From assembly GCA_947492955.1 (NCBI GenBank), contig CANLOV010000012.1:31754-95753 (forward strand): a stretch of 64,000 nt of DNA, in the 5' to 3' direction. This DNA is from an uncultured Cellulophaga sp. GTDB lineage: Bacteria > Bacteroidota > Bacteroidia > Flavobacteriales > Flavobacteriaceae. Below, in pieces: positions 44,378 to 52,949 of the stretch. The notes under the pieces are model-generated. The model did no database searches, was not told the origin of the DNA, and saw only the letters and a list, made by a program, of their open reading frames with translations. The translations under genes and the position numbers were made by a program. Every line of letters begins with the position of its first letter. The first letter of the stretch is position 1.

Positions 44378-45584
44378 AAAAAATATAGCCTATATTATTA
44401 TTGGTATTGTAACGGTAGGTGCTATTTTATGGGTACAATACAGTAAACCAAAAGAGTTAAATTGGTTTCCCTCTTATGTAACACACCATAAAATACCGTT
44501 TGGCACTAAAATATTTACAGATATTTTACAAAGAAAATCGAACAACGCAAAAGAGGTAAATATTCCTCCTTTTCAATTTTTAAACAATAGAGACTCTATT
44601 GGTGGCACTTATTTTTTTGCAAATAATAATATTTCATTTGGAGAAGCTGAATTAAATAAACTATTAGCGTGGACATCTAATGGAAATAACTTGTTTATTG
44701 CCTCTAATTTTTTTGAAAAACAATTATTAGATACATTACACCTAGAAACAGATATACTTTATGGAGACAAAGGCTTAGAGCACACTTTTCAATATCAGTT
44801 TGTAAATCAAAAATTAAAAGCAAAAGGTGTATTTCCTTTTAAAAAGGATTATAAAACTTCATATTTTTCAAAAATTGATACCATAGAAACTACAATACTT
44901 GCTGTAGTAGACAATAATTCTGATAGTAATACCATCATTAAAAAGAACGTTAATGTAGTAGCACAATCTTTTGGTAAAGGTAAAATTATACTTTGTGCTT
45001 TTCCTAAATCACTTACCAATTATTTCATTTTAAATAATAATAATAAAGACTACACTGCAAACCTTTTATCTTACATTAATACAAACAAGCCAATCTATAT
45101 AGATACTCATTACAAAAGTGGTAAGAAATTTTATTCCTCTCCAATGTATATTTTTCTAAACAATAAAGAATTAAGATGGGCATATTACATTGTATTAATT
45201 GGCGCTCTGTTATATATTATTTTTGAAGGAAAACGTAAACAAAGAGCCGTACCAGTAATACCCTCTTTAAAAAACCAAACATTGGCTTTTACAAGGACTA
45301 TAGCTAATATGTATTTTGAAAAAGGAGAACAAAAACAAATCTTACAACATAGAATAGCATACTTTTTAGATTATATAAGAAACCACTTTTACTTAAGTAC
45401 TCATAAAATAGAGAGTGATTTTTATAGCAATTTAGCCTCTAGAAGTAATCATACAGAAGAAGAAATAATAACACTATTTAAATTCATTAAACGCTTAGAA
45501 AGCAACCAGAATATTTTAGATGAAGATATTGTAAAACTAAATTCTTCAATAGAAAAATTTAAAGCAAAAGCAAATGGAAAGTAA
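44370..45584 (+). CDS. DUF4350 domain-containing protein
   Basis: This 404-residue protein has an N-terminal transmembrane helix (IAYIIIGIVTVGAILWVQ), a DUF4350 domain of about 240 residues outside or inside the membrane (KIFTDILQRKSNNAKEV, FFANNNISFGEAELNKL, NNLFIASNFFEKQLLD) and a second helix near residue 270 (LRWAYYIVLIGALLYIIFEG). The C-terminal helical tail ends EKFKAKANGK. It overlaps both neighbours (8 and 11 nt), so it is a tightly coupled component of the MoxR/DUF58 operon. The biochemical role is unknown. Confidence 0.87.
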   Translation: MGKKNIAYIIIGIVTVGAILWVQYSKPKELNWFPSYVTHHKIPFGTKIFTDILQRKSNNAKEVNIPPFQFLNNRDSIGGTYFFANNNISFGEAELNKLLAWTSNGNNLFIASNFFEKQLLDTLHLETDILYGDKGLEHTFQYQFVNQKLKAKGVFPFKKDYKTSYFSKIDTIETTILAVVDNNSDSNTIIKKNVNVVAQSFGKGKIILCAFPKSLTNYFILNNNNKDYTANLLSYINTNKPIYIDTHYKSGKKFYSSPMYIFLNNKELRWAYYIVLIGALLYIIFEGKRKQRAVPVIPSLKNQTLAFTRTIANMYFEKGEQKQILQHRIAYFLDYIRNHFYLSTHKIESDFYSNLASRSNHTEEEIITLFKFIKRLESNQNILDEDIVKLNSSIEKFKAKANGK

Positions 45585-46575
45585 CGAAATACCGCAAAGT
45601 GAAGACCTTAATTTTGATAATAGAATTCCGTTAGAAGATTTAAAAAAATCAGTAGCAGAAATTAAATCTGAACTATCTAAAGTTATTATTGGTCAGGATA
45701 ATTTTATAGAATTACTTATTGTATCATTATTAATAGACGGGCATGTATTAATAGAAGGTGTTCCAGGTATAGCCAAAACTGTGACCGCTAAATTATTTGC
45801 CAAAACTTTAAAAACAGATTTTAACAGAATACAATTTACGCCAGATCTAATGCCTAGCGATATTTTAGGAACAGCAATATTTAATGTAAAATCTTCTGAA
45901 TTTGAATTTAAAAAAGGGCCTATTTTTTCTAATATTATATTAATTGATGAAATAAACCGTGCTCCTGCAAAAACACAGGCTGCTATGTTTGAAACCATGG
46001 AAGAATCGCAGATAACCATGGACGGAACAACTTATAAAATGGATACACCTTTTATGGTCCTTGCCACACAAAATCCTATAGAGCAAGAAGGCACCTATGC
46101 ACTTCCCGAAGCGCAATTAGACCGTTTCTTATTTAAAATAAAAATAGACTACCCTTCATTAGAAGAAGAAATAAAGATCATACAAACTCACCACGAACGT
46201 AAAGGATCTAAACCACAAGAACTTATAAAAGCAGTTATAACACCAAAGCAACTGATTGGTTATAAACAAAAAATACAATCAATTATTGTAGAAGAAAAAA
46301 TAGTACGTTACATAGCAGAAATCATATTAAAAACAAGGAATCACCCTCATTTATATTTAGGAGGATCACCCAGAGCATCTTTAGCCGCTTTAAATGCAGC
46401 AAAAGCTTTTGCTGCAATAGATGGTAGAGATTTTGTAATACCTACCGATGTTAAAAAAGCATTGATCCCTATTCTTAATCACAGAATAATATTAACTCCA
46501 GAGCGAGAAATGGAAGGTATGAGTACAGATACTGTTATTACTATGATTATAGAATCTGTGGAAATACCTAGATAG
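45574..46575 (+). CDS. MoxR family AAA+ ATPase
   Basis: MoxR ATPases act as chaperones that ready partner complexes, often with a vWA protein such as the DUF58 product. The 333-residue protein shows Walker A GVPGIAKTV (from residue 62), Walker B IILIDEINRA (121-130), sensor 1 FMVLATQNPIEQEGTYALPE and the arginine-finger region EAQLDRFLFKI. The C-terminal lid ends HRIILTPEREMEG. It overlaps the DUF4350 gene by 11 nt and is 2 nt before DUF58. Confidence 0.95.
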   Translation: MESNEIPQSEDLNFDNRIPLEDLKKSVAEIKSELSKVIIGQDNFIELLIVSLLIDGHVLIEGVPGIAKTVTAKLFAKTLKTDFNRIQFTPDLMPSDILGTAIFNVKSSEFEFKKGPIFSNIILIDEINRAPAKTQAAMFETMEESQITMDGTTYKMDTPFMVLATQNPIEQEGTYALPEAQLDRFLFKIKIDYPSLEEEIKIIQTHHERKGSKPQELIKAVITPKQLIGYKQKIQSIIVEEKIVRYIAEIILKTRNHPHLYLGGSPRASLAALNAAKAFAAIDGRDFVIPTDVKKALIPILNHRIILTPEREMEGMSTDTVITMIIESVEIPR

Positions 46576-46577
46576 TC

Positions 46578-47909
46578 ATGAATTTTTTTAAATCGTTCTA
46601 TATACATAATACGTTTTTTTGGTACATAGGTATTTTAGCTAGTGGCTTTACTATATCGTATTGGATAAAGGAACTCTACCCCATTATATGGTTAGCTACC
46701 TTTATATTATTAGGACTATTTTTCTTTGATGTTTTTCTACTATACAGTACAAAAAAAGGAATTGAAGCTTATAGAACTACACCACAAAAACTATCCAATA
46801 GTGACTACAACCCTATTTCACTTTCTTTTAAAAACGGATATCCGTTTAAAATAAAAATTAATATTATTGATGAATTACCCGTACAATTTCAAAAAAGAGA
46901 TTTTACGTATACCACTAGTTTAATTAAAAACGAAAAAAAAGATTATGAATATTCTGTAAGACCAGTTGATAGAGGGGAATATATATTTGGTAATCTAAAT
47001 ATTTTTACATCAACTTTTTTACGAATTATTAAAAGGAGATATGTTTTTCAAAAAAACCAAATGACTCCTGTTTACCCAAGTATTATACAAATGCAACGGT
47101 ACGATTTTTTAGCTATAAGCAATAAACTAACAGAAGTTGGACTAAAAAAAATAAGACGTATTGGACACACACAAGAATTTGAACAAATAAAAGATTATAT
47201 ATCTGGTGACGATTTTAGAACTGTTAATTGGAAAGCTACTGCTAAAAGAAACCAACTAATGGTAAATCAATATCAGGATGAAAAATCACAACCCATATAT
47301 TCTATAATAGATACAGGAAGAGTAATGAAAATGCCTTTTAATGGTCTTAAATTATTAGACTATGCCATAAATTCTACTTTGGCTTTTTCTAATGTTGCTC
47401 TAAAAAAAAATGATAAAACTGGCTTATTATCTTTTTCTAAAAAAATAGAAACTTTTTTACCTGCAATTCAAAAACTAAGTCACTTAAACACCATTTTAGA
47501 AAAATTGTATAATATAACTACTGCCTATACAGATTCTGATTTTGGTTTATTATACGCTCATATAAAACGAAAAATTAATCATAGAAGCCTATTATTATTC
47601 TACACTAATTTTGAACATATTTCTGCCTTACAAAGACAACTACCTTTCCTAAATGCAATTGCTAAAAAGCATGTATTGGTAGTTATCTTTTTTGAAAATA
47701 CAGAACTAGAAAATCTTATTTTAAAGGATGCAGAAGATTTACAAGGTATTTACCATAAAACAATTGCTGAAAAATTTTCTTTAGAAAAACGCTTAATGCA
47801 AAAAGAACTACAAAAACATGGCATACAAACCATTTTAACAAAACCAGAAGACTTAACCATAAATACCATTAATAAATACCTAGAAATAAAAGCTAGGGGG
47901 CTTTTATAA
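46578..47909 (+). CDS. DUF58 domain-containing protein
   Basis: A 443-residue protein with two N-terminal transmembrane helices (12-55, FFWYIGILASGFTISYWI and PIIWLATFILLGLFFFDVF), then a DUF58 domain with the conserved RRIGHTQEFEQIKDYISGDD, RTVNWKATAKRNQLMVNQY and the vWA-like IIDTGRVMKMPF. The DUF58 and MoxR pair is conserved across bacteria and thought to help assemble membrane complexes. The last gene of the plus-strand operon; about 130 nt follow before the next gene. Confidence 0.92.
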   Translation: MNFFKSFYIHNTFFWYIGILASGFTISYWIKELYPIIWLATFILLGLFFFDVFLLYSTKKGIEAYRTTPQKLSNSDYNPISLSFKNGYPFKIKINIIDELPVQFQKRDFTYTTSLIKNEKKDYEYSVRPVDRGEYIFGNLNIFTSTFLRIIKRRYVFQKNQMTPVYPSIIQMQRYDFLAISNKLTEVGLKKIRRIGHTQEFEQIKDYISGDDFRTVNWKATAKRNQLMVNQYQDEKSQPIYSIIDTGRVMKMPFNGLKLLDYAINSTLAFSNVALKKNDKTGLLSFSKKIETFLPAIQKLSHLNTILEKLYNITTAYTDSDFGLLYAHIKRKINHRSLLLFYTNFEHISALQRQLPFLNAIAKKHVLVVIFFENTELENLILKDAEDLQGIYHKTIAEKFSLEKRLMQKELQKHGIQTILTKPEDLTINTINKYLEIKARGLL

Positions 47910-48039
47910 AAAACTGAATTCTTCTTTTCTATTCTTTTAATTTATCTAAACTGTCTAAATTATAAATTTAACTTAAAGACAAAACAGCTCTGCATTTTAT
48001 TTTGTATCTTAATAACATGTAACCAAAAATAATTATGAT

Positions 48040-48276
48040 ATGAGCTATTCTAACTACAAAAAGGTTTTCAGTGGAAATTTTATAGAAGTTCAAATGATAA
48101 TTTTAAAACTACATGCCAATAATATAAAAGCAGTTGTAAAAAATGAATCTGAATCTGCTAGATTAGCAGGCTTTGCTCCTTCCATTTTAGGCTTAGTAGA
48201 TATCCTTGTTCATAAAGATGAAATTACTAAAGCAGAAACTGTAATTAATGAAATTATAATTAGTTCTAAAAATTAA
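48040..48276 (+). CDS. DUF2007 domain-containing protein
   Basis: A 78-residue protein matching DUF2007 (a small putative signal-transducing domain related to PII/ACT-like folds): KVFSGNFIEVQMIILKLHAN, IKAVVKNESESARLAGFAPS, and DILVHKDEITKAETVINEII. The function is unknown. Its stop merges with a terminator hairpin. Confidence 0.85.
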   Translation: MSYSNYKKVFSGNFIEVQMIILKLHANNIKAVVKNESESARLAGFAPSILGLVDILVHKDEITKAETVINEIIISSKN

Positions 48277-48306
48277 AAAAACCTTCAAATCTGAAGGCTT
48301 TTTTTA
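48275..48306. terminator. Bidirectional terminator between DUF2007 and DUF5606
   Basis: CCTTCA (48282-48287) and TGAAGG (48292-48297) form a short stem with AATC loop, flanked by an A-run and a T-run, between two convergent genes. Confidence 0.85.
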
Positions 48307-48311
48307 ATTTT

Positions 48312-48740
48312 CTATTCTTCTTCTTTTGCTTCAACAGCATCCTTCTCTGGCTCAGAGAAATCTGTAATACCTTTATCGTGTAAAAGATTATACCATTGTA
48401 TTACTTTTTTAATATCACTGGCATAAACTTTATCTTCATCATAATCTGGTAATACATCAAAAAAATACTCTTCTAATTTAATTTTTTCTTCTTTGTGCCC
48501 TACCGATGTTTTTCCTCCGTTTTCTTTATCCTTTATTTTTTGAAAAACAGCTCTTAATGGAACTTCTTCTTCTAAAGTATAAATGGCAATCTCAGACAAT
48601 ACACTTACATTATTTTTAAAACTAACGGTAATTCTTTTACCATCCAACATAGATTCTGCTACAAAACCTGCCCTTGTTTGTGTTACCAATTGGAAAAGCC
48701 CTGGTTTTCCTGCTATGGATAAAATCTTATCTAAATTCAT
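48312..48740 (-). CDS. DUF5606 domain-containing protein
   Basis: A 142-residue protein with the DUF5606 signature MNLDKILSIAGKPGLFQLVT, RAGFVAESMLDGKRITVSF, SEIAIYTLEEEVPLRAVFQK and a DVLPDYDEDKVYASDIKKV stretch. The C-terminal is acidic (DAVEAKEEE). The family is restricted to Bacteroidota and its role is unknown. It sits 58 nt downstream of def, together with ruvX, in the order usual in flavobacteria. Confidence 0.9.
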   Translation of the reverse strand: MNLDKILSIAGKPGLFQLVTQTRAGFVAESMLDGKRITVSFKNNVSVLSEIAIYTLEEEVPLRAVFQKIKDKENGGKTSVGHKEEKIKLEEYFFDVLPDYDEDKVYASDIKKVIQWYNLLHDKGITDFSEPEKDAVEAKEEE

Positions 48741-48797
48741 TTTATATTTTCAAATTTCTAGAAACAAATATTACACTTTTATATGAAAAAAAACATG

Positions 48798-49388
48798 CTA
48801 TCTTGCTTTTTTTGCATCTGGAAAACGCATCTTATAATCTACTCTTATTTTTCCTTTAGATATATTAGATAGTCTTCCTTTAAGTAACCTCTTTTTTAAA
48901 GATGATAATTTATCGGTAAACAACACTCCTTCTATATGATCATATTCATGCTGAATAACCCTTGCTAAAAGCCCATCATAAGTTTCTGTGTATTCTTTAA
49001 AATTTTCGTCTAAATAATTAATTGTTACGGTATCTTTTCTAGAAACGTCTTCACGAACATCAGGAATACTTAAACAACCTTCATTAAAAGTCCATTCTTC
49101 ACCTGTTTCTTCTTCTATGTAACAATTAATAAATACCTTTTTAAACCCGTCTAAAGCTTTTTTTTCTTCTGGTGATAAATCATCATCATCTGCAAAAGGT
49201 GTTGTATCTACTAAAAATATACGTATAGGAAGTCCAATCTGTGGCGCAGCTAAACCAACACCATGAGCATTATACATAGTATCCCACATGTTTGCAATTA
49301 AAGTATCTAAATTAGGATAAGATTCATCTATATCTTTTCCCACCTTTCTTAAAACTGGGTCTCCAAATGCCGTAATAGGTAATATCAT
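48798..49388 (-). CDS. def: Peptide deformylase
   Basis: Peptide deformylase removes the formyl group from nascent N-terminal Met. The 196-residue enzyme has all three motifs: GVGLAAPQIG (43-52), EGCLSIP (Cys105) and QHEYDHIEG (His147, Glu148, His151), the metal ligands and catalytic Glu. Length and motifs are standard for bacterial type I enzymes. It is 7 nt downstream of ruvX. Confidence 0.96.
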   Translation of the reverse strand: MILPITAFGDPVLRKVGKDIDESYPNLDTLIANMWDTMYNAHGVGLAAPQIGLPIRIFLVDTTPFADDDDLSPEEKKALDGFKKVFINCYIEEETGEEWTFNEGCLSIPDVREDVSRKDTVTINYLDENFKEYTETYDGLLARVIQHEYDHIEGVLFTDKLSSLKKRLLKGRLSNISKGKIRVDYKMRFPDAKKAR

Positions 49389-49395
49389 ACTATTA

Positions 49396-49803
49396 TTATC
49401 TGTTTAAATATGCTTGTAAAATTATAGTAGCACTTATTTCATCTACTAATGCTTTATTTCTGCGTTGTTTTTTCTTTAGTCCGCTATCTATCATAGTCTG
49501 AAAAGCCATTTTAGAGGTAAAACGTTCATCCTGACGTTCTATAGGTATTTCCGGAAATGCTAATGCTAATTTTTCTAAAAAAGGTTTTATTAGCGATTCG
49601 GATTCAGACGGGGTGTTATCCATTTGCTTGGGCTCACCAACTATTATTTTCTCTACCTTTTCTTTCTCTACATAGTCTTTTAAAAAAACTAAAAGTTCTT
49701 TAGTTATTACAGTTGTTAATCCAGAAGCTATAAGTTGCAATTCATCTGTAACAGCTATACCTGTTCTAACTTTCCCATAATCCAACGCAATAATTCTAGC
49801 CAC
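49396..49803 (-). CDS. ruvX: Putative pre-16S rRNA nuclease / Holliday junction resolvase RuvX
   Basis: A 135-residue YqgF-family nuclease. MARIIALDYGKVRTGIAVTD holds the first catalytic Asp (Asp8), VEKIIVGEPKQMDNTPSE the second conserved stretch, and RQDERFTSKMAFQTMI, DEISATIILQAYL the third. In E. coli YqgF completes 16S rRNA 5'-end maturation. The start is a GTG at 49803; no ATG is nearby. Co-transcription with def is likely. Confidence 0.92.
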   Translation of the reverse strand: MARIIALDYGKVRTGIAVTDELQLIASGLTTVITKELLVFLKDYVEKEKVEKIIVGEPKQMDNTPSESESLIKPFLEKLALAFPEIPIERQDERFTSKMAFQTMIDSGLKKKQRRNKALVDEISATIILQAYLNR

Positions 49804-49850
49804 TCTTTTTTTTGCAAAAATAAAGTATAAATTGTTATAAGTATAAAATC

Positions 49851-49884
49851 ATTGAGCTTATTAATTTACGACATCTTATATTTG
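49851..49884 (+). promoter_or_regulatory. dapD promoter
   Basis: TATATTTG (49877-49884) is a perfect TAnnTTTG. ATTG (49851-49854) stands 22 nt upstream as an imperfect -33. The predicted start is near 49891, only about 10 nt before the ATG, so a very short leader. Confidence 0.5.
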
Positions 49885-49900
49885 TGAAAATTTTATTAAA

Positions 49901-50716
49901 ATGACTGAATTAAGACAAATTATAGAAAAAGCATGGGATAACCGTGAACTATTAAAAGAAACTGCTACTCAAGATGCTATTCGTAAAGTTATTAGCTTAC
50001 TTGATTCGGGTGAATTACGTGTTGCTGAGCCAGTTGCTGATGGATGGCAAGTAAACGAATGGGTTAAAAAAGGAGTTGTTCTTTATTTCCCAATCCAAAA
50101 AATGGAAACTTTAGAAGCAGGTATTTTTGAATACCACGATAAAATGCCATTAAAAACAGATTACGAAGCTAAAGGAGTTCGTGTTGTTCCTGGTGCTTCT
50201 GCAAGGCAAGGTGCTTATTTGTCTCCAGGTACTATTTTAATGCCTAGTTATGTAAATATTGGAGCCTATGTAGATGAAGGTACTATGGTAGATACTTGGG
50301 CTACAGTTGGTAGTTGCGCTCAAATAGGTAAAAATGTACACTTAAGTGGTGGTGTTGGTATTGGTGGTGTTTTAGAGCCTTTACAAGCAGCTCCTGTAAT
50401 TATAGAAGATGGTGTTTTTGTTGGTTCTCGTTGTATTGTTGTAGAAGGAGTTAGAGTAGAAAAAGAAGCTGTTTTAGGAGCTAATGTAGTTTTAACAATG
50501 AGCACAAAAATTATTGATGTTACTGGTGATACACCTTTAGAAACTAAAGGTGTTGTACCTGCACGTTCTGTTGTAATTCCTGGTAGTTACACCAAAAAAT
50601 TTGCTGCTGGTGAGTATAATGTTCCTTGTGCTTTAATTATTGGAAAACGTAAAGAAAGTACAAACAAAAAAACGTCTTTAAACGATGCTCTTAGAGAGTA
50701 TGATGTTGCAGTTTAA
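49901..50716 (+). CDS. dapD: 2,3,4,5-tetrahydropyridine-2,6-dicarboxylate N-succinyltransferase
   Basis: DapD succinylates tetrahydrodipicolinate in the diaminopimelate/lysine pathway, feeding peptidoglycan synthesis. The 271-residue protein begins ELRQIIEKAWDNRELLKETA and then shows the left-handed beta-helix hexapeptide repeats (about 110-210), including GAYVDEGTMVDTWATVGSCA, VHLSGGVGIGGVLEPLQAAP and IEDGVFVGSRCIVVEGV. The C-terminal is SYTKKFAAGEYNVPCALIIG. Codon use is richer in GC than the neighbours, as often for highly expressed genes. Confidence 0.96.
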   Translation: MTELRQIIEKAWDNRELLKETATQDAIRKVISLLDSGELRVAEPVADGWQVNEWVKKGVVLYFPIQKMETLEAGIFEYHDKMPLKTDYEAKGVRVVPGASARQGAYLSPGTILMPSYVNIGAYVDEGTMVDTWATVGSCAQIGKNVHLSGGVGIGGVLEPLQAAPVIIEDGVFVGSRCIVVEGVRVEKEAVLGANVVLTMSTKIIDVTGDTPLETKGVVPARSVVIPGSYTKKFAAGEYNVPCALIIGKRKESTNKKTSLNDALREYDVAV

Positions 50717-50739
50717 AAATTATATTTATTATTAAATAT

Positions 50740-50776
50740 AAATCCGTTGGAGGTATCTCTTTAACGGATTTTTTTA
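50740..50776 (+). terminator. Terminator after dapD
   Basis: AAATCCGTT (50740-50748) and AACGGATTT (50763-50771) pair around a 14-nt loop and run into a T stretch. Confidence 0.8.
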
Positions 50777-50972
50777 TTTTAAAAAATCGCACCTATTCCA
50801 TTATAATTTTTTATTCTTTTTTTAGTTATATACTACATAATAATGTTTTTAATTAAAAGCAACGTTTTATAAACATCTACATCTTATATAATAGATAACA
50901 GTAAAAAAGTAGTGTTTTCTATTTCTTAGTTGTTTAATAAGTGTATCTCTTTTAATTTTTTATTATTCCCAA

Positions 50973-51782
50973 ATGCTTAAAAAAAAAGAAAAAATATCTG
51001 CTTTAATTATCACATACAATGAAATAGATAATATTTCTAGGTGTATTAATAGTATTTCTTTTGCTGACGAAATAATTGTTGTAGACTCTTACAGTACGGA
51101 TGGTACTTATGAATACTTACAAAATCATTCAAAAATCAAGGTAATTCAACATTCCTTTGAAAATTATACTACTCAAAAATCCTATACTTTAAAACAAGCG
51201 AGCAATGATTGGGTCTTATTTATAGATGCAGATGAAGTTGTTACTCCTTCCCTAAAAAATGAGATCTTAACTACTATAAATAACAAAACAGAACATGCTG
51301 CTTTTTGGTTTAAACGAACTTTTATGTTCACTGATAAAAAAGTAAATTTTAGTGGTTGCCAAACCGATAAAAACTATCGCTTATTTAGAAAAAGTAATGT
51401 AAGTTTTAACAAAAATAAAATTGTACACGAAACTCTAAATGTAAATGGCAGTTCTGCCATCTTAAAAAGTAAGTTAATTCATTATTCCTATAAAAATTAC
51501 ACTGATTTTAAAAGTAAAAATTTAAAATATGGAAGATTAAAAGCTATAGAAAGTTTTAATAAAGGCAAACGATTTTCTTATTTTCTTTTTATGGTAAAAC
51601 CTATGTGGAAATTCTTTAATAATTATTTTTTAAGATTAGGAATTCTAGATGGTAAAAAAGGACTTATACTCTCTTACATACACGCATTAAGCGTTACAGA
51701 ACACTATAAAACTCTTTACAACATAGAAAAGAGAAACAAAAACGCTACTATCATTACCGAAACGTTTTTAAAAAATGCTTAA
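50973..51782 (+). CDS. Glycosyltransferase family 2 (WaaE/KdtX-like)
   Basis: A 269-residue GT-A fold transferase, probably acting on a lipid-linked surface glycan. The nucleotide-binding N-terminus is ISALIITYNEIDNISRCINS, EIIVVDSYSTDGTYEYL, and the DxD-like metal site is LFIDADEVV near residue 81. KNYRLFRK and a C-terminal LRLGILDGKKG segment are typical of the lipopolysaccharide-core beta-1,4-glucosyltransferase-like (WaaE/KdtX) group. It is closely similar to the second half of the fusion gene at 56343-58196. It opens the glycan cluster; about 255 nt precede it. Confidence 0.9.
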   Translation: MLKKKEKISALIITYNEIDNISRCINSISFADEIIVVDSYSTDGTYEYLQNHSKIKVIQHSFENYTTQKSYTLKQASNDWVLFIDADEVVTPSLKNEILTTINNKTEHAAFWFKRTFMFTDKKVNFSGCQTDKNYRLFRKSNVSFNKNKIVHETLNVNGSSAILKSKLIHYSYKNYTDFKSKNLKYGRLKAIESFNKGKRFSYFLFMVKPMWKFFNNYFLRLGILDGKKGLILSYIHALSVTEHYKTLYNIEKRNKNATIITETFLKNA

Positions 51783-51909
51783 ATTTTTTATAATAAAACG
51801 ACTTAATCTGATTAAGATATTTTTTTTATAATTTAAAACGTTGTTGTTTTGCTTAAACTACATATTATTATTCTTTAAATAATAATGCTAGTATAAAACA
51901 ATTTTGCTT

Positions 51910-52938
51910 ATGAAAATTTTACAGGTTATAGACCAATTAGGATTAGGTGGTGCAGAAAGAGTATGTGTAAATTTAGCTAATGTACTTCATGAGCATAATT
52001 ATAGTGTTAAAGTTATAGTATTTAATAATAAAGGTGTTCTTTTTGATTTAATTGATAAAGAAATAGACATTGTAATTCTAAATAAGAAAAAAAATAAATT
52101 TAAAGCATATAAGAAATTAATTAAAGAAATTAAAGAAGCCGATATAGTACACATACACATGCGGCAAAACTTTAAATATGTAAAAAAAACATTACTTGCT
52201 TTTGGTGTTAAGAAAAAACTTATTCTGCACGATCATTTTGGAGAAATTGCTGTAAACAAAAGAATTCCAACATTTTATAAATCGTACTACAAACCAGATT
52301 ATTATATAGGTTGCTCAAAACTATTAACAGATTGGGCAACAGATATTGTAGGGTTAAAAAAAGAAAAAGTTACCTTAATTAATAATTTTGTAATACCATA
52401 TAAAAACTCCAACAAACCAATAAAAAATAAACTTGGTGGAATTCTTGTTGGGAGTATGAAACCAGTTAAAAACCACATATTTGCAATTAAACTAGCAAAA
52501 AAAATAGGTGTAGATTTAACCATATACTGTCCTAGAACAGAAAATAGTTATTTTAAAAATTTATGTAAAGAAATAGATGCTTTAGAGTACTCTAAAAACA
52601 TTCATTTTGTTCATAATTGTATTAATATTCAGTCAGAATTACATAAATACGATTTTGCTTTTTTAACATCTACATCAGAAGGAGATCCTTTGGCTTTAAT
52701 AGAATATATGGCTCAAGGCATCCCATTTTTATCATATAATACTGGAGAAGCTGCTAAATTAATTAAGCATCATTTTCCTGATTTTATACTAGATAATTTT
52801 GAAGAAAATAAATGGATAGAAAACTTTCAGAAAATAAAAAAAATAGAAAGAGAAGACATTTTAAAAGTTTATGAAAAAAATTACGCTACAATTATTTTTC
52901 TTCAAAAATACATTTCGGTTTATAAAAAGTTAATGTAA
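51910..52938 (+). CDS. Glycosyltransferase family 4
   Basis: A GT-B enzyme of 342 residues from the ATG at 51910 (a TTG two codons upstream is less likely). The N-terminal domain has the acceptor-side loop LGLGGAERVCVNLANVL. The C-terminal domain carries LVGSMKPVKNHIFAIKLAKK, FAFLTSTSEGDPLALIEYMA with the conserved EGDPL (E-x7-E-like) donor motif. The donor sugar cannot be assigned. It is convergent with the next gene (11 nt). Confidence 0.88.
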   Translation: MKILQVIDQLGLGGAERVCVNLANVLHEHNYSVKVIVFNNKGVLFDLIDKEIDIVILNKKKNKFKAYKKLIKEIKEADIVHIHMRQNFKYVKKTLLAFGVKKKLILHDHFGEIAVNKRIPTFYKSYYKPDYYIGCSKLLTDWATDIVGLKKEKVTLINNFVIPYKNSNKPIKNKLGGILVGSMKPVKNHIFAIKLAKKIGVDLTIYCPRTENSYFKNLCKEIDALEYSKNIHFVHNCINIQSELHKYDFAFLTSTSEGDPLALIEYMAQGIPFLSYNTGEAAKLIKHHFPDFILDNFEENKWIENFQKIKKIEREDILKVYEKNYATIIFLQKYISVYKKLM

Positions 52939-52949
52939 TTATTTTTATT

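Noticed and set aside
45574..46575. MoxR as evidence of methanol oxidation
   Set aside because: The name is historical; no methanol dehydrogenase genes occur, and the DUF58/DUF4350 context is the general Bacteroidota one.
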